A DNA stretch of 64,000 nucleotides, taken from Saccharopolyspora phatthalungensis (GTDB lineage Bacteria; Actinomycetota; Actinomycetes; Mycobacteriales; Pseudonocardiaceae). Both the position numbers and the translations under genes were made by a program. Positions 48,884 to 57,621 of this stretch are shown piece by piece. Within the stretch, counting starts at the first letter, position 1. Every line of letters starts with the position of its first letter. The notes under the pieces are model-generated. The model worked only from the letters and a program-made list of their open reading frames with translations, was not told the DNA's origin and searched no databases. The stretch is taken from positions 1,550,001 to 1,614,000 of the forward strand of contig NZ_JACHIW010000001.1 of the NCBI RefSeq assembly GCF_014203395.1, written 5' to 3'.

Positions 48884-49725
48884 GCCTCATCCGCCTCTTG
48901 CACGTGGTGGTCGTGATCATCGGCGCCGGCCACCACGAGCCGGGCGCCGACGCGGGCGACCTCGATGTCGGTGCGGTACAGCTCGGACAGCGTCGCCGAG
49001 TTCATCACCTCGTCCGGACTACCGATCCGGAACCGGCCGCCCACCAGGTAGAGCACCCGGTCGACCAGCGGCAGCACCGGATTGATCTCGTGCGTGACGA
49101 ACAGGACCGCGGCGTCGCGCTCCCGCGCCTGGTTCGCGATCAACCGGCTGACCTTGCGCTGGTGCGAGATGTCCAGCGACAGCAGCGGCTCGTCGCACAG
49201 CAGCACCGACGGGTCGCTGACCAGCGCCTGCGCCACGCGGAGCCGCTGCTGCTCGCCGCCCGAGAGCAGGCCCAGCGGCATCCGCGCGTATTCGGTCGCC
49301 TCGACCGCGCGCAGCGCAGCCGCCACCCGGCGCTTGCGCTCGCGGCGGCTGCGGATGCCCAAGCCCCAGTGGTGACCGTCCAGCCCGAGACCGACCAGAT
49401 CGCTGCCGCGCACCGTCACCGTGGCTTCCAGGGCCCGCTGCTGCGGGATGTAGCCGATGCGGTTGCTACCGCGCTGGGCCGGCGCACCGGCGATCTCGAT
49501 GGTGCCCGCGGAGAGCTGCTGCAAGCCGAGCAGCACCCGCAAGAGGCTCGTCTTGCCGGAACCGTTCGGTCCGAGCACGGCCAGGAATTCGCCCGGCGCG
49601 ACGTCCAGGTCCAGGCCGGACCACAGGACACGGGGGCCGTAGGAGAGCGTCGCGTCGCGCAGCCGTACGGCGGGGGCCGTTGTGGTCCGCGCGACGGTGG
49701 GCTCGGTCTCGGAGCTGGCTGTCAT
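48880..49725 (-). CDS. Zinc/manganese ABC importer ATP-binding protein
   Basis: A 281-residue ABC ATPase. Walker A GPNGSGKT, Q-loop in IPQQRA, signature LLSGGEQQRL, Walker B VLLCDEP and the switch His in VTHEI are all present. The C-terminus carries a short His-rich tail (DDHDHH), unusual and consistent with zinc contact. It follows the binding-protein gene by three bases and overlaps the permease gene. Confidence 0.93.
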   Translation of the reverse strand: MTASSETEPTVARTTTAPAVRLRDATLSYGPRVLWSGLDLDVAPGEFLAVLGPNGSGKTSLLRVLLGLQQLSAGTIEIAGAPAQRGSNRIGYIPQQRALEATVTVRGSDLVGLGLDGHHWGLGIRSRRERKRRVAAALRAVEATEYARMPLGLLSGGEQQRLRVAQALVSDPSVLLCDEPLLSLDISHQRKVSRLIANQARERDAAVLFVTHEINPVLPLVDRVLYLVGGRFRIGSPDEVMNSATLSELYRTDIEVARVGARLVVAGADDHDHHVQEADEA

Positions 49726-49728
49726 AAC

Positions 49729-50691
49729 TCAGCGATTCTGGTTTAAGGCGTTCTGCAACGCGGTGATTTGGGCGTCCATCCACTGCACGTAGGTCTTGTC
49801 CTGCGGCAACGTCTCGGTCATCTCCACCACCGGGGTCTGGTTCTGCTCGGCGGCAGCGCGCACGTTGCGGGTGACCGGCGACTCGGTCTGCGGGTTGTAG
49901 ATGACCGCCGCGGCCTGCTTGGCGTTCACGACGTTCTGGATCTCGGCGACCGCGGCCGCCGACGGGTCGCTCTCCGCCTCGACGGCGTTGACGAACCCGG
50001 GCGGGGTGATGTCCTGCAGCTGCGCCGCCTCCACCAGGTAATGCGCGACCGGCTCGGTGACGATCACCCGCTTGCCGTGGTTCGCCGCGGCGATCTCGCC
50101 GACCCGGCCCTCCAACGCGTCGACCTGCTGCTCGAAGCGGTCGGCGGCCTGGTGGAACTGCTCGGTCTTGGCCGGCTGCAGCTTGCCCAGTTCGGTGGCG
50201 ACCTGATCGGCCACCTCGTGCACCACGTGCATGTCGTACCAGACGTGTTCGTTCACCGAGTGGTCGTGGCCCCCGTGGTCGTGCTCGTCGGCTGCGCCAT
50301 GCTCACCCGCGGGCTGGGCGTGCTCGTCCTTGAACGCCTCCACGGTGGGCTTGCCCTGCCCGCCGTTGCCCAGGATCTGCTCCATGAACTCGTCGTACCC
50401 GCCGCCATTGAGCACCACCAACTGTGCCTCGGTAACCTTCGCGGCATCCTGCGGGCTGCTCTCGTAGGAGTGCGGGTCGGCGCTGGGGTCCTTAATGATC
50501 GACTCCACCTCGACGCCGTCGCCGCCGACGGCCTGCACGACGCTGGCCCACACGTTCGTGGAGGCGATGACCTTGATCTTGTCACCGCCGCCCGGAGCCG
50601 CCTGGTCACCGGTGCCGCAGGCCGTCAGGGCGAGGGCGGTGGCGGTGAGGCCGGCTAAGGCAGTGGCAGCAGAGCGGCTGCGGACGGTCAT
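49729..50691 (-). CDS. Zinc/manganese ABC importer substrate-binding lipoprotein
   Basis: A 320-residue cluster A-I binding protein. ATG 50691 has GAGGAG eight bases upstream and gives a lipoprotein signal ending LALTAC. The mature protein has metal-ligand positions typical of ZnuA (DPHSYE, NEHVWYD, and a later Glu/Asp site) plus a His/Asp-rich loop (EHDHGGHDHS) found in zinc rather than manganese binders. It begins the three-gene importer operon. A dyad upstream resembles a Zur site. Confidence 0.92.
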   Translation of the reverse strand: MTVRSRSAATALAGLTATALALTACGTGDQAAPGGGDKIKVIASTNVWASVVQAVGGDGVEVESIIKDPSADPHSYESSPQDAAKVTEAQLVVLNGGGYDEFMEQILGNGGQGKPTVEAFKDEHAQPAGEHGAADEHDHGGHDHSVNEHVWYDMHVVHEVADQVATELGKLQPAKTEQFHQAADRFEQQVDALEGRVGEIAAANHGKRVIVTEPVAHYLVEAAQLQDITPPGFVNAVEAESDPSAAAVAEIQNVVNAKQAAAVIYNPQTESPVTRNVRAAAEQNQTPVVEMTETLPQDKTYVQWMDAQITALQNALNQNR

Positions 50692-50750
50692 CGATGCACT
50701 CCTCGGTGGTCGGCCTGTGACGCAGTGGGATGACGGCTTACTGCGAACGG

Positions 50751-50769
50751 TAACGGAAACCGTTGTCAT
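50751..50769 (-). promoter_or_regulatory. Candidate Zur operator upstream of the zinc importer
   Basis: TAACGGAAACCGTTGTCAT contains the perfect dyad AACGG-AAA-CCGTT; read on the minus strand, ATGACAACGGTTTCCGTTA resembles actinobacterial zinc-uptake operators. It ends about 60 bp upstream of the start codon. Confidence 0.5.
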
Positions 50770-50835
50770 TTACAGTCTAAGCACGCTAACGCACAACACT
50801 CCACCAACCGAGTTAATTCTGTTGCGCACACAACA

Positions 50836-50863
50836 ACGCCCCCGCCGGGACCAGCGGGGGCGT
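50836..50863 (-). terminator. Terminator of the MsiK-like ATPase gene
   Basis: Perfect 10-bp stem ACGCCCCCGC / GCGGGGGCGT with an 8-nt loop, followed on the minus strand by TTGTTGTGTG. Confidence 0.8.
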
Positions 50864-50915
50864 CGTCGGGTGGTCGTGAGCCGAAGACGAGATCAACCCG
50901 CCTTCCCACCCACGA

Positions 50916-52010
50916 CTACACGGCCAGGCGAACTCCGGTCTCGGGGTGGAAGAGGTGGATCTCGCTGTGGTCGCGCAGTGCCACGGTCACCTTCTGGCCG
51001 AGCGCCGGCGGGGTGCGACCGTCGGTGCGGACGACGAAACGCTCCGGCGAGCCGTTGACGTCGATGACGCCGTGAATGAGCGCGTCGGCGCCAAGCTCCT
51101 CGACCAGCTCGACGGTCATGGCCAGTCCGCTGCCGTCGCCGGAGGTCAGCGACAGCGCCTCCGGACGGACACCGAAGGTGACCTCCTTGAGGCCCCCGGC
51201 GGCGGCGATGGCTTCCCGCGGCAGCGCAATGGTGGTCCCGTCCAGCACCGCGCCTTCGCTGGTCAGCGGCACCGTCTTGAGGTTCATCGCCGGCGACCCG
51301 ATGAAGCCGGCGACGAACGCGTTCGCCGGGTTCTCATACAGCTCGCGCGGGGTGGCGACCTGCTGCAGCAGCCCGTCCTTGAGCACCGCGACGCGGTGGC
51401 CCATGGTCATCGCCTCGACCTGGTCGTGGGTGACGTAGATGGTGGTCGTGCCCAGCCGCTTCTGCAGCGCGGCGATGTTGGCGCGGGTCTCCACCCGCAG
51501 CTTGGCATCGAGGTTGGACAGCGGCTCGTCCATCAGGAACACGCTGGGCTCGCGGACGATCGCACGCCCCATCGCCACCCGCTGCCGCTGCCCACCGGAG
51601 AGCGCCTTGGGCTTGCGGTCCAAGTACTTCTCAAGGTCGAGCATCTTGGCCGCCTCGGTGACCTTCTCGTTGATGACGCCCTTGGGCGTCTTGCGCAGCT
51701 TGAGCGCGAAGCCCATGTTCTCGGCCACCGTCATGTGCGGGTAGAGGGCGTAAGACTGGAACACCATGGCGATGTCCCGCGCCTTCGGCGGGGCGTGGGT
51801 GACATCGTCGCCACCGATGGTGATGCCGCCCTCGTCGACATCCTCAAGACCGGCGAGCATCCGCAACGCCGTCGACTTGCCGGAGCCGGACGGACCTACC
51901 AGCACCAGGAACTCGCCGTCGGCGATGTCCAAGGCTAGTTGGTCGACGGCGCGAACCGGCGGGTTCCCCTGGTAAACGCGCGATGCGTTGACGTACGCAA
52001 CCTCGGCCAT
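50916..52010 (-). CDS. msiK: MsiK/UgpC-type sugar ABC transporter ATPase
   Basis: A 364-residue ATPase with an N-terminal nucleotide-binding domain (Walker A GPSGSGKS, signature LSGGQRQRV, Walker B FLMDEP, His in VTHDQ) and a C-terminal TOBE domain (about 240-364). It stands alone with no permease or binding protein, the usual situation of the actinomycete multi-sugar ATPase MsiK that powers several sugar importers, including those for amino sugars and cellobiose. ATG 52010 is preceded by AAAGG; a GTG three codons upstream is possible. A LacI-type regulator is divergent from it. Confidence 0.9.
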   Translation of the reverse strand: MAEVAYVNASRVYQGNPPVRAVDQLALDIADGEFLVLVGPSGSGKSTALRMLAGLEDVDEGGITIGGDDVTHAPPKARDIAMVFQSYALYPHMTVAENMGFALKLRKTPKGVINEKVTEAAKMLDLEKYLDRKPKALSGGQRQRVAMGRAIVREPSVFLMDEPLSNLDAKLRVETRANIAALQKRLGTTTIYVTHDQVEAMTMGHRVAVLKDGLLQQVATPRELYENPANAFVAGFIGSPAMNLKTVPLTSEGAVLDGTTIALPREAIAAAGGLKEVTFGVRPEALSLTSGDGSGLAMTVELVEELGADALIHGVIDVNGSPERFVVRTDGRTPPALGQKVTVALRDHSEIHLFHPETGVRLAV

Positions 52011-52175
52011 CTGTGACACCTTTCACGGAATCGGTCCCGAAGAACGTAACCGTAAAATCGCTTGAGGTCAGCCCCTTGGGCGAATCAACTCGGAGCGTGA
52101 GCCCGCTGCGCCGCTCCGTGTTCGAGATCAAATGCCAGTGGGATATGCATCATGCTCGCTTCACCGAGGGGTACT

Positions 52176-52190
52176 GAACCGTTACGGTTC
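52176..52190 (+). promoter_or_regulatory. LacI-type operator dyad before the lacI gene
   Basis: GAACCG-TTA-CGGTTC, a perfect inverted repeat ending 4 bp before the start of the LacI-family gene. Such placement suits autorepression and also explains the lack of a normal ribosome-binding site. Confidence 0.6.
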
Positions 52191-52194
52191 CTCC

Positions 52195-53295
52195 ATGGCG
52201 CGGTCAACGAATGCCCGGCGGCCTGCGACGCTTGCCTCGCTAGCTGCAGAACTCGGCGTCTCCAGGACCACGGTTTCCAATGCGTACAACCGGCCGGACC
52301 AGCTCTCCCCGGAGCTGCGCAAGCGAGTCCTAGAGACGGCTCGTCGGCTCGGCTACCCGGGACCGGACCCGGTGGCGAGGTCATTGCGAACCCGGAAGGC
52401 GGGCGCAGTCGGACTGCTGCTCACCGAGAACCTCTCGTACGCCTTCCGTGATCCGGGCGCCGTAGGTTTCCTCGAAGGTCTCGCGCTGGCCTGCGAGGAT
52501 GCCGGTCAAGGCCTGTTGTTGATCCCGGCGAGTCCCGAACGCGAGGACGTCGCCGCGGTGCACCGCGCCGGGGTGGACGGATTCGTCGTCTACTCGGTCC
52601 CCGAGGACGATCCGCACCTGGCCGCGGTGCTCGAACGCCCGGTGCCGGTGGTGGTCTGCGACCAGCCGCGGCTGGACAATCTGGACTGGGTCGGCCCCGA
52701 CGATCGGAAGGCCACCAAGTCGGTCGCCGACCATCTGATCGGGCTCGGACACCGCCGCATCGGCGTGCTGTGCATGCGCCTGGCCCGGGGCCGCAACGAC
52801 GGGCCCGCGTCGGTGCAGCGGCAGGCCAACGCCAGCTTCCACGTGCAAAAGGCACGGTTGACCGCGCTAGCCGAGGCATTCAGCGAGGCCGGGGTGGATT
52901 GGTCGACGGTGCCGGTGGTGGAGCGCTTCGACCACACCACGGCATCGGGGGCGTCGGCGGCGGCTCAGCTGCTGGAGATCGACCCGGACATTACGGCCAT
53001 CGTGTGCACCTCGGACATTCTGGCGCTCGGCGCGCTCAGCGAGGCCCGCAACCGGGGCCTGCGGGTGCCGGAGGACCTGAGCATTACCGGCTTCGACGGG
53101 ATCCCGGACGCCGAGCGCGCGGGCCTGACGACGGTGCGCCAGCCGTGGCTGGAGAAGGGCCGCGCCGCCGGGAGGCTGCTGCTGGAGACCAGCGAGCCGA
53201 GCCGCTCCCGCCACATCCAGCTGGAAACCCAGCTCATCACCGGCAAGACGGCGGCCTCGCCCCGCTCGGCCGAAGAACGCTGGTTCGGCCCGTGA
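52195..53295 (+). CDS. LacI-family transcriptional regulator
   Basis: A 366-residue regulator: LacI helix-turn-helix and hinge (about residues 10-65, LASLAAELGVSRTTVSNAYN) and periplasmic-binding-like effector domain (about 68-340). ATG 52195 gives the natural N-terminus. Ligand is unknown; the MsiK-like gene divergent from it and the trehalose enzymes downstream suggest control of sugar uptake or storage. A 46-bp palindrome begins two bases after its stop and separates it from the convergent otsB-GH15 gene. Confidence 0.93.
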   Translation: MARSTNARRPATLASLAAELGVSRTTVSNAYNRPDQLSPELRKRVLETARRLGYPGPDPVARSLRTRKAGAVGLLLTENLSYAFRDPGAVGFLEGLALACEDAGQGLLLIPASPEREDVAAVHRAGVDGFVVYSVPEDDPHLAAVLERPVPVVVCDQPRLDNLDWVGPDDRKATKSVADHLIGLGHRRIGVLCMRLARGRNDGPASVQRQANASFHVQKARLTALAEAFSEAGVDWSTVPVVERFDHTTASGASAAAQLLEIDPDITAIVCTSDILALGALSEARNRGLRVPEDLSITGFDGIPDAERAGLTTVRQPWLEKGRAAGRLLLETSEPSRSRHIQLETQLITGKTAASPRSAEERWFGP

Positions 53296-53297
53296 CC

Positions 53298-53343
53298 GGC
53301 GATTTCAATGGAAATCGGCGCGCCGATTTCCATTGAAATCGCC
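53298..53343. repeat. 46-bp nested palindrome, copy 4 (perfect, REPIN-like)
   Basis: Left arm GGCGATTTCAATGGAAATC, centre GGCGCGCC, right arm GATTTCCATTGAAATCGCC. All 46 bases are self-complementary. Compared with the other copies, both arms differ at matching positions (AATG and CATT), a compensatory change. Confidence 0.9.
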
Positions 53344-53350
53344 GAAAGTC

Positions 53351-55900
53351 CTAAGCGGACAGCAGCTGGGCGCAGCGGATCAGGCCCAGGTGGGAGTACG
53401 CCTGCGGGTGGTTGCCCAGCGAGCGCTCGGCGATCGGGTCGTACTCCTCGGACAACAGCCCGGTCGGACCGGCGGTGTCGACGATCTGCTGGAACAGCTC
53501 CTCCGCCTCGGTGCGACGACCGATCAGCAGGTACGCCTCGATCAGCCACGCGGCGCACAGGTGGAAACCGCCCTCATCGCCGGGCAATCCGTCGTCGCGA
53601 CGGTAGCGGTACACAGTGGACCCGCTGCGCAACTCCGCCTCGATCGCCGTCACCGTGGCGTGGAACCGTTCGTCGGAGGGGTCGATCAGCCCGGACAGCC
53701 CGACGTGCAGCGATGCCGCGTCCAGGTCCGAACCCTCGTAGGCGGTGGTGAACGCCTGCACGTCCGGATGCCAGCCGTTCTTGATCACGTCCTGGGCGAT
53801 CTGGTCGCGCAGCGGCTCCCAGGACGAGTCGGCCACGCGGCCGTACGCGGTGGCGAGCTTCAGCGCCCGGTCCAGCGTCACCCAGCACATCACCTTGGAG
53901 TACACGTGGTGGCGCGGCACGTCGCGCTCTTCCCAGATGCCGTGGTCGGGCTCGAACCAGCGGTGCGAGACGGCCTCTGCCATCGCCTTGACCAGGTCCC
54001 AGTCGACGTCCCGGACCCGGCCGGTGGCCTGGGCCAAGTGCGCGATCAGCTCCACGACGGGGCCGAACACGTCCAGCTGCACCTGCTGGTCGGCGAGGTT
54101 GCCGACCCGGACCGGGCGCGACCCGGCATAGCCGGGCAGGCTGTCGATCACGGCCTCCGGCCCGAGCCCGGTGCCCTGCAGCGTGTACAGCGGGTGCAGC
54201 CGCTCCGGCCCCGGCAGCGTTTCCAGGACGCGGTGCAGCCAGTTCAGGAACGCCTCGGCCTCGGCCGTGGACCCGAGCGTGACCAGCGCCTGGGCGGTCA
54301 TCGCGCCGTCGCGCAGCCAGCAGTACCGGTAGTCCCAGTTGCGCACGCCGCCGATCTCCTCGGGCAGCGAGGTGGTGGCCGCGGCCATGATCCCGCCGGT
54401 GTCGGAGTTGCACAGGCCGCGCAGCGTCAGCGCGGACCGGGCGACCAGGTCGTGCTCCACGTCGGGCAGCGACAGCGTCCGCATCCACTCCGACCAGTAC
54501 CGGTCGGCCTCTCCTCGGCGTTCGAGCTCCGTGCCCGCCGGCGACAGATCTTCGGTGCCGCAGCGCAGCTCCAGCACGATCGGGCTGTCGTCGGTCGGGT
54601 CGACGACCGCGTGCGCGGACTCGTGCATGCCGTCGGAGGTGATCTCCCACTGCACGCCCGGCGAGTACACCACCATCGGTTCCGACGTGCCCTGCACCCG
54701 CAGCCCGCCCGCCTCGGCGGTCAGCCGCACCGGCACCTGCCCGAACTCGGGGCGCGGCGCGAACTCCACCGCCGTGCGGGTGCTGCCGCTGATCACCCGG
54801 ACCAGGTCGGTGCGGTGGCTGTCGGTGCCGTGCGCGAGGTAGTCCGTGACCAGCAGCCGTGACCAGCGGGTTTCCACGATCATGGTGTTCGGCACGTAAC
54901 GCTGTCCCAGCGGCAGCGGGCTGCGCTGGGCCCCGTTGCCGCCCTGCGGACGGATCGTGAAGTGCCCCGCGCTGGGGCCGCCGAGCAGGTCGGCGAATAC
55001 CGCGGCCGAGTCCGGGCCGGGGTGGCACATCCAGGTCAGCCGCGCGTCCGGGGTGAGCAGGCCGACGGTGCGTTCGTTGGACAGCATCGTCAGCCGCTCG
55101 ATTGGCGGGGCCTGCTCGCCGTAGAGCCAGGTGCGCCGCTCCTCCATCAGGAACGCCAGCACCGTGGCGACCTCGGTGGTGCTGCCGATCCGGTAGTGCG
55201 CGAGGGTGTCCCCGTCGCCGACCTTGATGCCCAGGTCCGGGCCGTGCAGCCGGGCGAACGCCTTCTCGTCGGTGACGTCGTCGCCGAGGAAAATCGCCGC
55301 AGTGGCGCCGACCTGGTGGCGCAGCGCGTCCAGCGCGTTGCCCTTGTCGGTCTGCACCACGGCCAGCTCGATGACCGCCTTGCCCTCGGTGACCTGCACG
55401 CCCTCCCAGGCCGCCGGGCCGGTGCGGACGGTCTCCAGCACCGCTTCGGCCACCGCCGGCTCGGCGCGGCGGACGTGCACCGCGACGCTGGCCGGCTTGG
55501 CCTCAAGCGTGACGCCGGGCTTGCCGCGCACGATGTCCTGCAGGCCGATCTGCAGTTCGGTGCGCAGCTGGGTGGCATCGGGTTCGAGCTCGTGCACGAA
55601 CCCCACGTCGAACTCGGACCCGTGGCTACCGACCAGGTAGACCTCGGCGGGCAGCCGCGACAGCGTGGCCAGGTCGCGCAGCGCACGCCCGGAGATCACC
55701 GCTGTGGTGGTCGCCGGTAGCGCGGCCAGCGACCGCAGGGCGTGCACCGATTCGGGCAGCGGTTTGGCCTGGGTCGGGTCCGCCACGATGGGGGCAAGGG
55801 TGCCGTCGTAGTCGCAGGCGACCAGAAGTCGAGGCGTGCGCGCGAGCTGCACAATCACGCGTCGCAGCTCCGCGGGCAGGGCTTCGGCGGTCAACGCCAT
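53351..55900 (-). CDS. Trehalose-6-phosphate phosphatase fused to a GH15 domain
   Basis: An 849-residue two-domain protein. Residues about 1-255 are a HAD phosphatase of the OtsB type: DYDGT motif with Asp30 and Asp32, GSHGSE cap region and GDDVTDE. Residues about 265-849 are glycoside hydrolase family 15 (WDYRYCWLRDG catalytic-site segment, DSLPG), the class of the mycobacterial trehalases. The fusion thus joins the last step of trehalose synthesis to an enzyme likely to hydrolyse trehalose or a related glucan. The start at ATG 55900 matches OtsB beginnings. The OtsA synthase gene lies 138 bp upstream on the same strand. Confidence 0.92.
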   Translation of the reverse strand: MALTAEALPAELRRVIVQLARTPRLLVACDYDGTLAPIVADPTQAKPLPESVHALRSLAALPATTTAVISGRALRDLATLSRLPAEVYLVGSHGSEFDVGFVHELEPDATQLRTELQIGLQDIVRGKPGVTLEAKPASVAVHVRRAEPAVAEAVLETVRTGPAAWEGVQVTEGKAVIELAVVQTDKGNALDALRHQVGATAAIFLGDDVTDEKAFARLHGPDLGIKVGDGDTLAHYRIGSTTEVATVLAFLMEERRTWLYGEQAPPIERLTMLSNERTVGLLTPDARLTWMCHPGPDSAAVFADLLGGPSAGHFTIRPQGGNGAQRSPLPLGQRYVPNTMIVETRWSRLLVTDYLAHGTDSHRTDLVRVISGSTRTAVEFAPRPEFGQVPVRLTAEAGGLRVQGTSEPMVVYSPGVQWEITSDGMHESAHAVVDPTDDSPIVLELRCGTEDLSPAGTELERRGEADRYWSEWMRTLSLPDVEHDLVARSALTLRGLCNSDTGGIMAAATTSLPEEIGGVRNWDYRYCWLRDGAMTAQALVTLGSTAEAEAFLNWLHRVLETLPGPERLHPLYTLQGTGLGPEAVIDSLPGYAGSRPVRVGNLADQQVQLDVFGPVVELIAHLAQATGRVRDVDWDLVKAMAEAVSHRWFEPDHGIWEERDVPRHHVYSKVMCWVTLDRALKLATAYGRVADSSWEPLRDQIAQDVIKNGWHPDVQAFTTAYEGSDLDAASLHVGLSGLIDPSDERFHATVTAIEAELRSGSTVYRYRRDDGLPGDEGGFHLCAAWLIEAYLLIGRRTEAEELFQQIVDTAGPTGLLSEEYDPIAERSLGNHPQAYSHLGLIRCAQLLSA

Positions 55901-56038
55901 ACTCCTCAGGGGGGCGCGGTCAAATCAGATGTGTATCGATCCGGTTTCGCGTCGTCGATGGTGACCGTTGACGGTAACCGGGGTGCAACAAGTATCACTG
56001 AAGCTTTGCTGTCCGTGTTACGGACCAGTTGCTCGCAG

Positions 56039-57478
56039 CTACTCCGCGAGCGGCGTGCCCAGTGCCTCGAGGAACGACCGCGCCCAGCGGTCGACATCGT
56101 GCGTGAGCACTTGCCTGCGCAGTGCGCGCATCCTACGGCGTCCCTCAGCCTCGTCGATCTCGAGGGCCGCGAGCAACGCGTCCTTCACACCGTCCAGGTT
56201 ATGCGGGTTCACTAGGAATGCACTCGTGAGTTCGGCCGCGGCACCGGCAAACTCGCTCAACACCAGTGCGCCACCGAGGTCGTACCGACAGGCCACGTAT
56301 TCCTTGCACACCAGGTTCATGCCGTCGCGCACCGGCGTCACCACCATGACGTCGGCGGCGCAGTAGAAGGCCACCAGGTCCTTGCGGTCCACCGAGGTGT
56401 GCAGGTAGTGCACCGCGGGATGCCCAACGCGGCCGAATTCGCCGTTGATCCGCCCGACCTTGCGCTCGATGTCCTCGCGCATTTGCTTGTAGTGCTCGAC
56501 GCGTTCCCGGCTGGGCGTGGCGATCTGGATCATCGTCACGTCCTCGGCCTTGATGTGGCCCTCGGCGAGCAGCTCGTGCATCGCGTGCAGCCGCACGTCG
56601 ATGCCCTTGGTGTAGTCGAGCCGGTCGACGCCGAGCATGATCTTGCGCGGGTTGCCGAGCTCGGAGCGCAGCGTCTTGACGCGCTGCTGTATCTCCTTGG
56701 TGCGCGCCAGCCGGTCCATCTCGGTGGAGGCGATGGAGATCGGGAAGGCACCGACCCGCACCGTGCGGTCGCCGACCTGCACCATGCCCGGCCGGGACCG
56801 TACGCCGACCTGGCCGCGGCTGGGTTCGAAGCCGGCCAGGCGGCGGGCCAGCCACAGGAAGTTCTGGGCCCCGCCGGGCCGGTGGAAACCGACCAGGTCG
56901 GCTCCGAGCAGACCGCGCACGATCTCGGTGCGCCACGGCAGTTGCATGAACAGCTCGACCGGCGGAAACGGGATGTGCAGGAAGAAACCGATGCGCAGGT
57001 CCGGCCGGAGTTCGCGGAGCATCGTCGGCACAAGCTGCAGTTGGTAGTCCTGCACCCAGACCGTCGCGCCCTCGGCGCTGACCTCCGCGGCGGCCTGCGC
57101 GAAGCGCCGGTTCACCCGCCGATAGGCGTTCCACCAGGAGCGCTCGAAAACCGGCGGCACGACCACGTCGTGGTACAGCGGCCACAGCGTGGCGTTGGAA
57201 AACCCCTCGTAGTACTCGGCGAACTCGGATGCCGACAGCGGCACCGGGTGCAGCCGCAGGCCGTCGTCGGTGAACGGTTCGACCTCGATGTCGGCGACCC
57301 CGGGCCAGCCGACCCACGCGCCACGCCGGGCGCGCAGGAACGGTTCCAGCGCGGTGACCAGACCGCCGGGGCTGTGCTTCCAACGCTCCGTGCCGTCGTC
57401 GAGGCGTTCCAGATCCACCGGCAGCCGATTCGCGACTACGACGAAATCCGCTCGATTGGGCGTGTTGCCCTTGCTCAC
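56039..57478 (-). CDS. otsA: Trehalose-6-phosphate synthase OtsA
   Basis: A 479-residue GT20 enzyme making trehalose 6-phosphate from UDP- (or GDP-) glucose and glucose 6-phosphate. VVVANRLPV at the start, [39 protein letters not shown] and [11 protein letters not shown] are all canonical. GTG 57478 is chosen because GGGAGGA precedes it. Its product is dephosphorylated by the OtsB half of the downstream fusion. Confidence 0.97.
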   Translation of the reverse strand: MSKGNTPNRADFVVVANRLPVDLERLDDGTERWKHSPGGLVTALEPFLRARRGAWVGWPGVADIEVEPFTDDGLRLHPVPLSASEFAEYYEGFSNATLWPLYHDVVVPPVFERSWWNAYRRVNRRFAQAAAEVSAEGATVWVQDYQLQLVPTMLRELRPDLRIGFFLHIPFPPVELFMQLPWRTEIVRGLLGADLVGFHRPGGAQNFLWLARRLAGFEPSRGQVGVRSRPGMVQVGDRTVRVGAFPISIASTEMDRLARTKEIQQRVKTLRSELGNPRKIMLGVDRLDYTKGIDVRLHAMHELLAEGHIKAEDVTMIQIATPSRERVEHYKQMREDIERKVGRINGEFGRVGHPAVHYLHTSVDRKDLVAFYCAADVMVVTPVRDGMNLVCKEYVACRYDLGGALVLSEFAGAAAELTSAFLVNPHNLDGVKDALLAALEIDEAEGRRRMRALRRQVLTHDVDRWARSFLEALGTPLAE

Positions 57479-57576
57479 CGGTAATCCTCCCGCTGTGTCG
57501 GCCACCTGTCGCGAGGCTAGCTAATCCCGTCTCGTCCTGCGTGCTGCGTGTGGTGCAAACGCGGCAGACCGACCCA

Positions 57577-57614
57577 TGAGTCGTTTGGGCTGCTGCGGCA
57601 GCCCAAACGACTCA
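57577..57614. terminator. Long perfect hairpin between otsA and the thrE-like gene
   Basis: A 17-bp perfect stem from TGAGTCGTTTGGGCTGC with a 4-nt loop. It begins 8 bp beyond the ThrE-like stop on the minus strand and lies about 100 bp upstream of otsA, so it probably terminates the former. Confidence 0.8.
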
Positions 57615-57621
57615 CAGCCGA

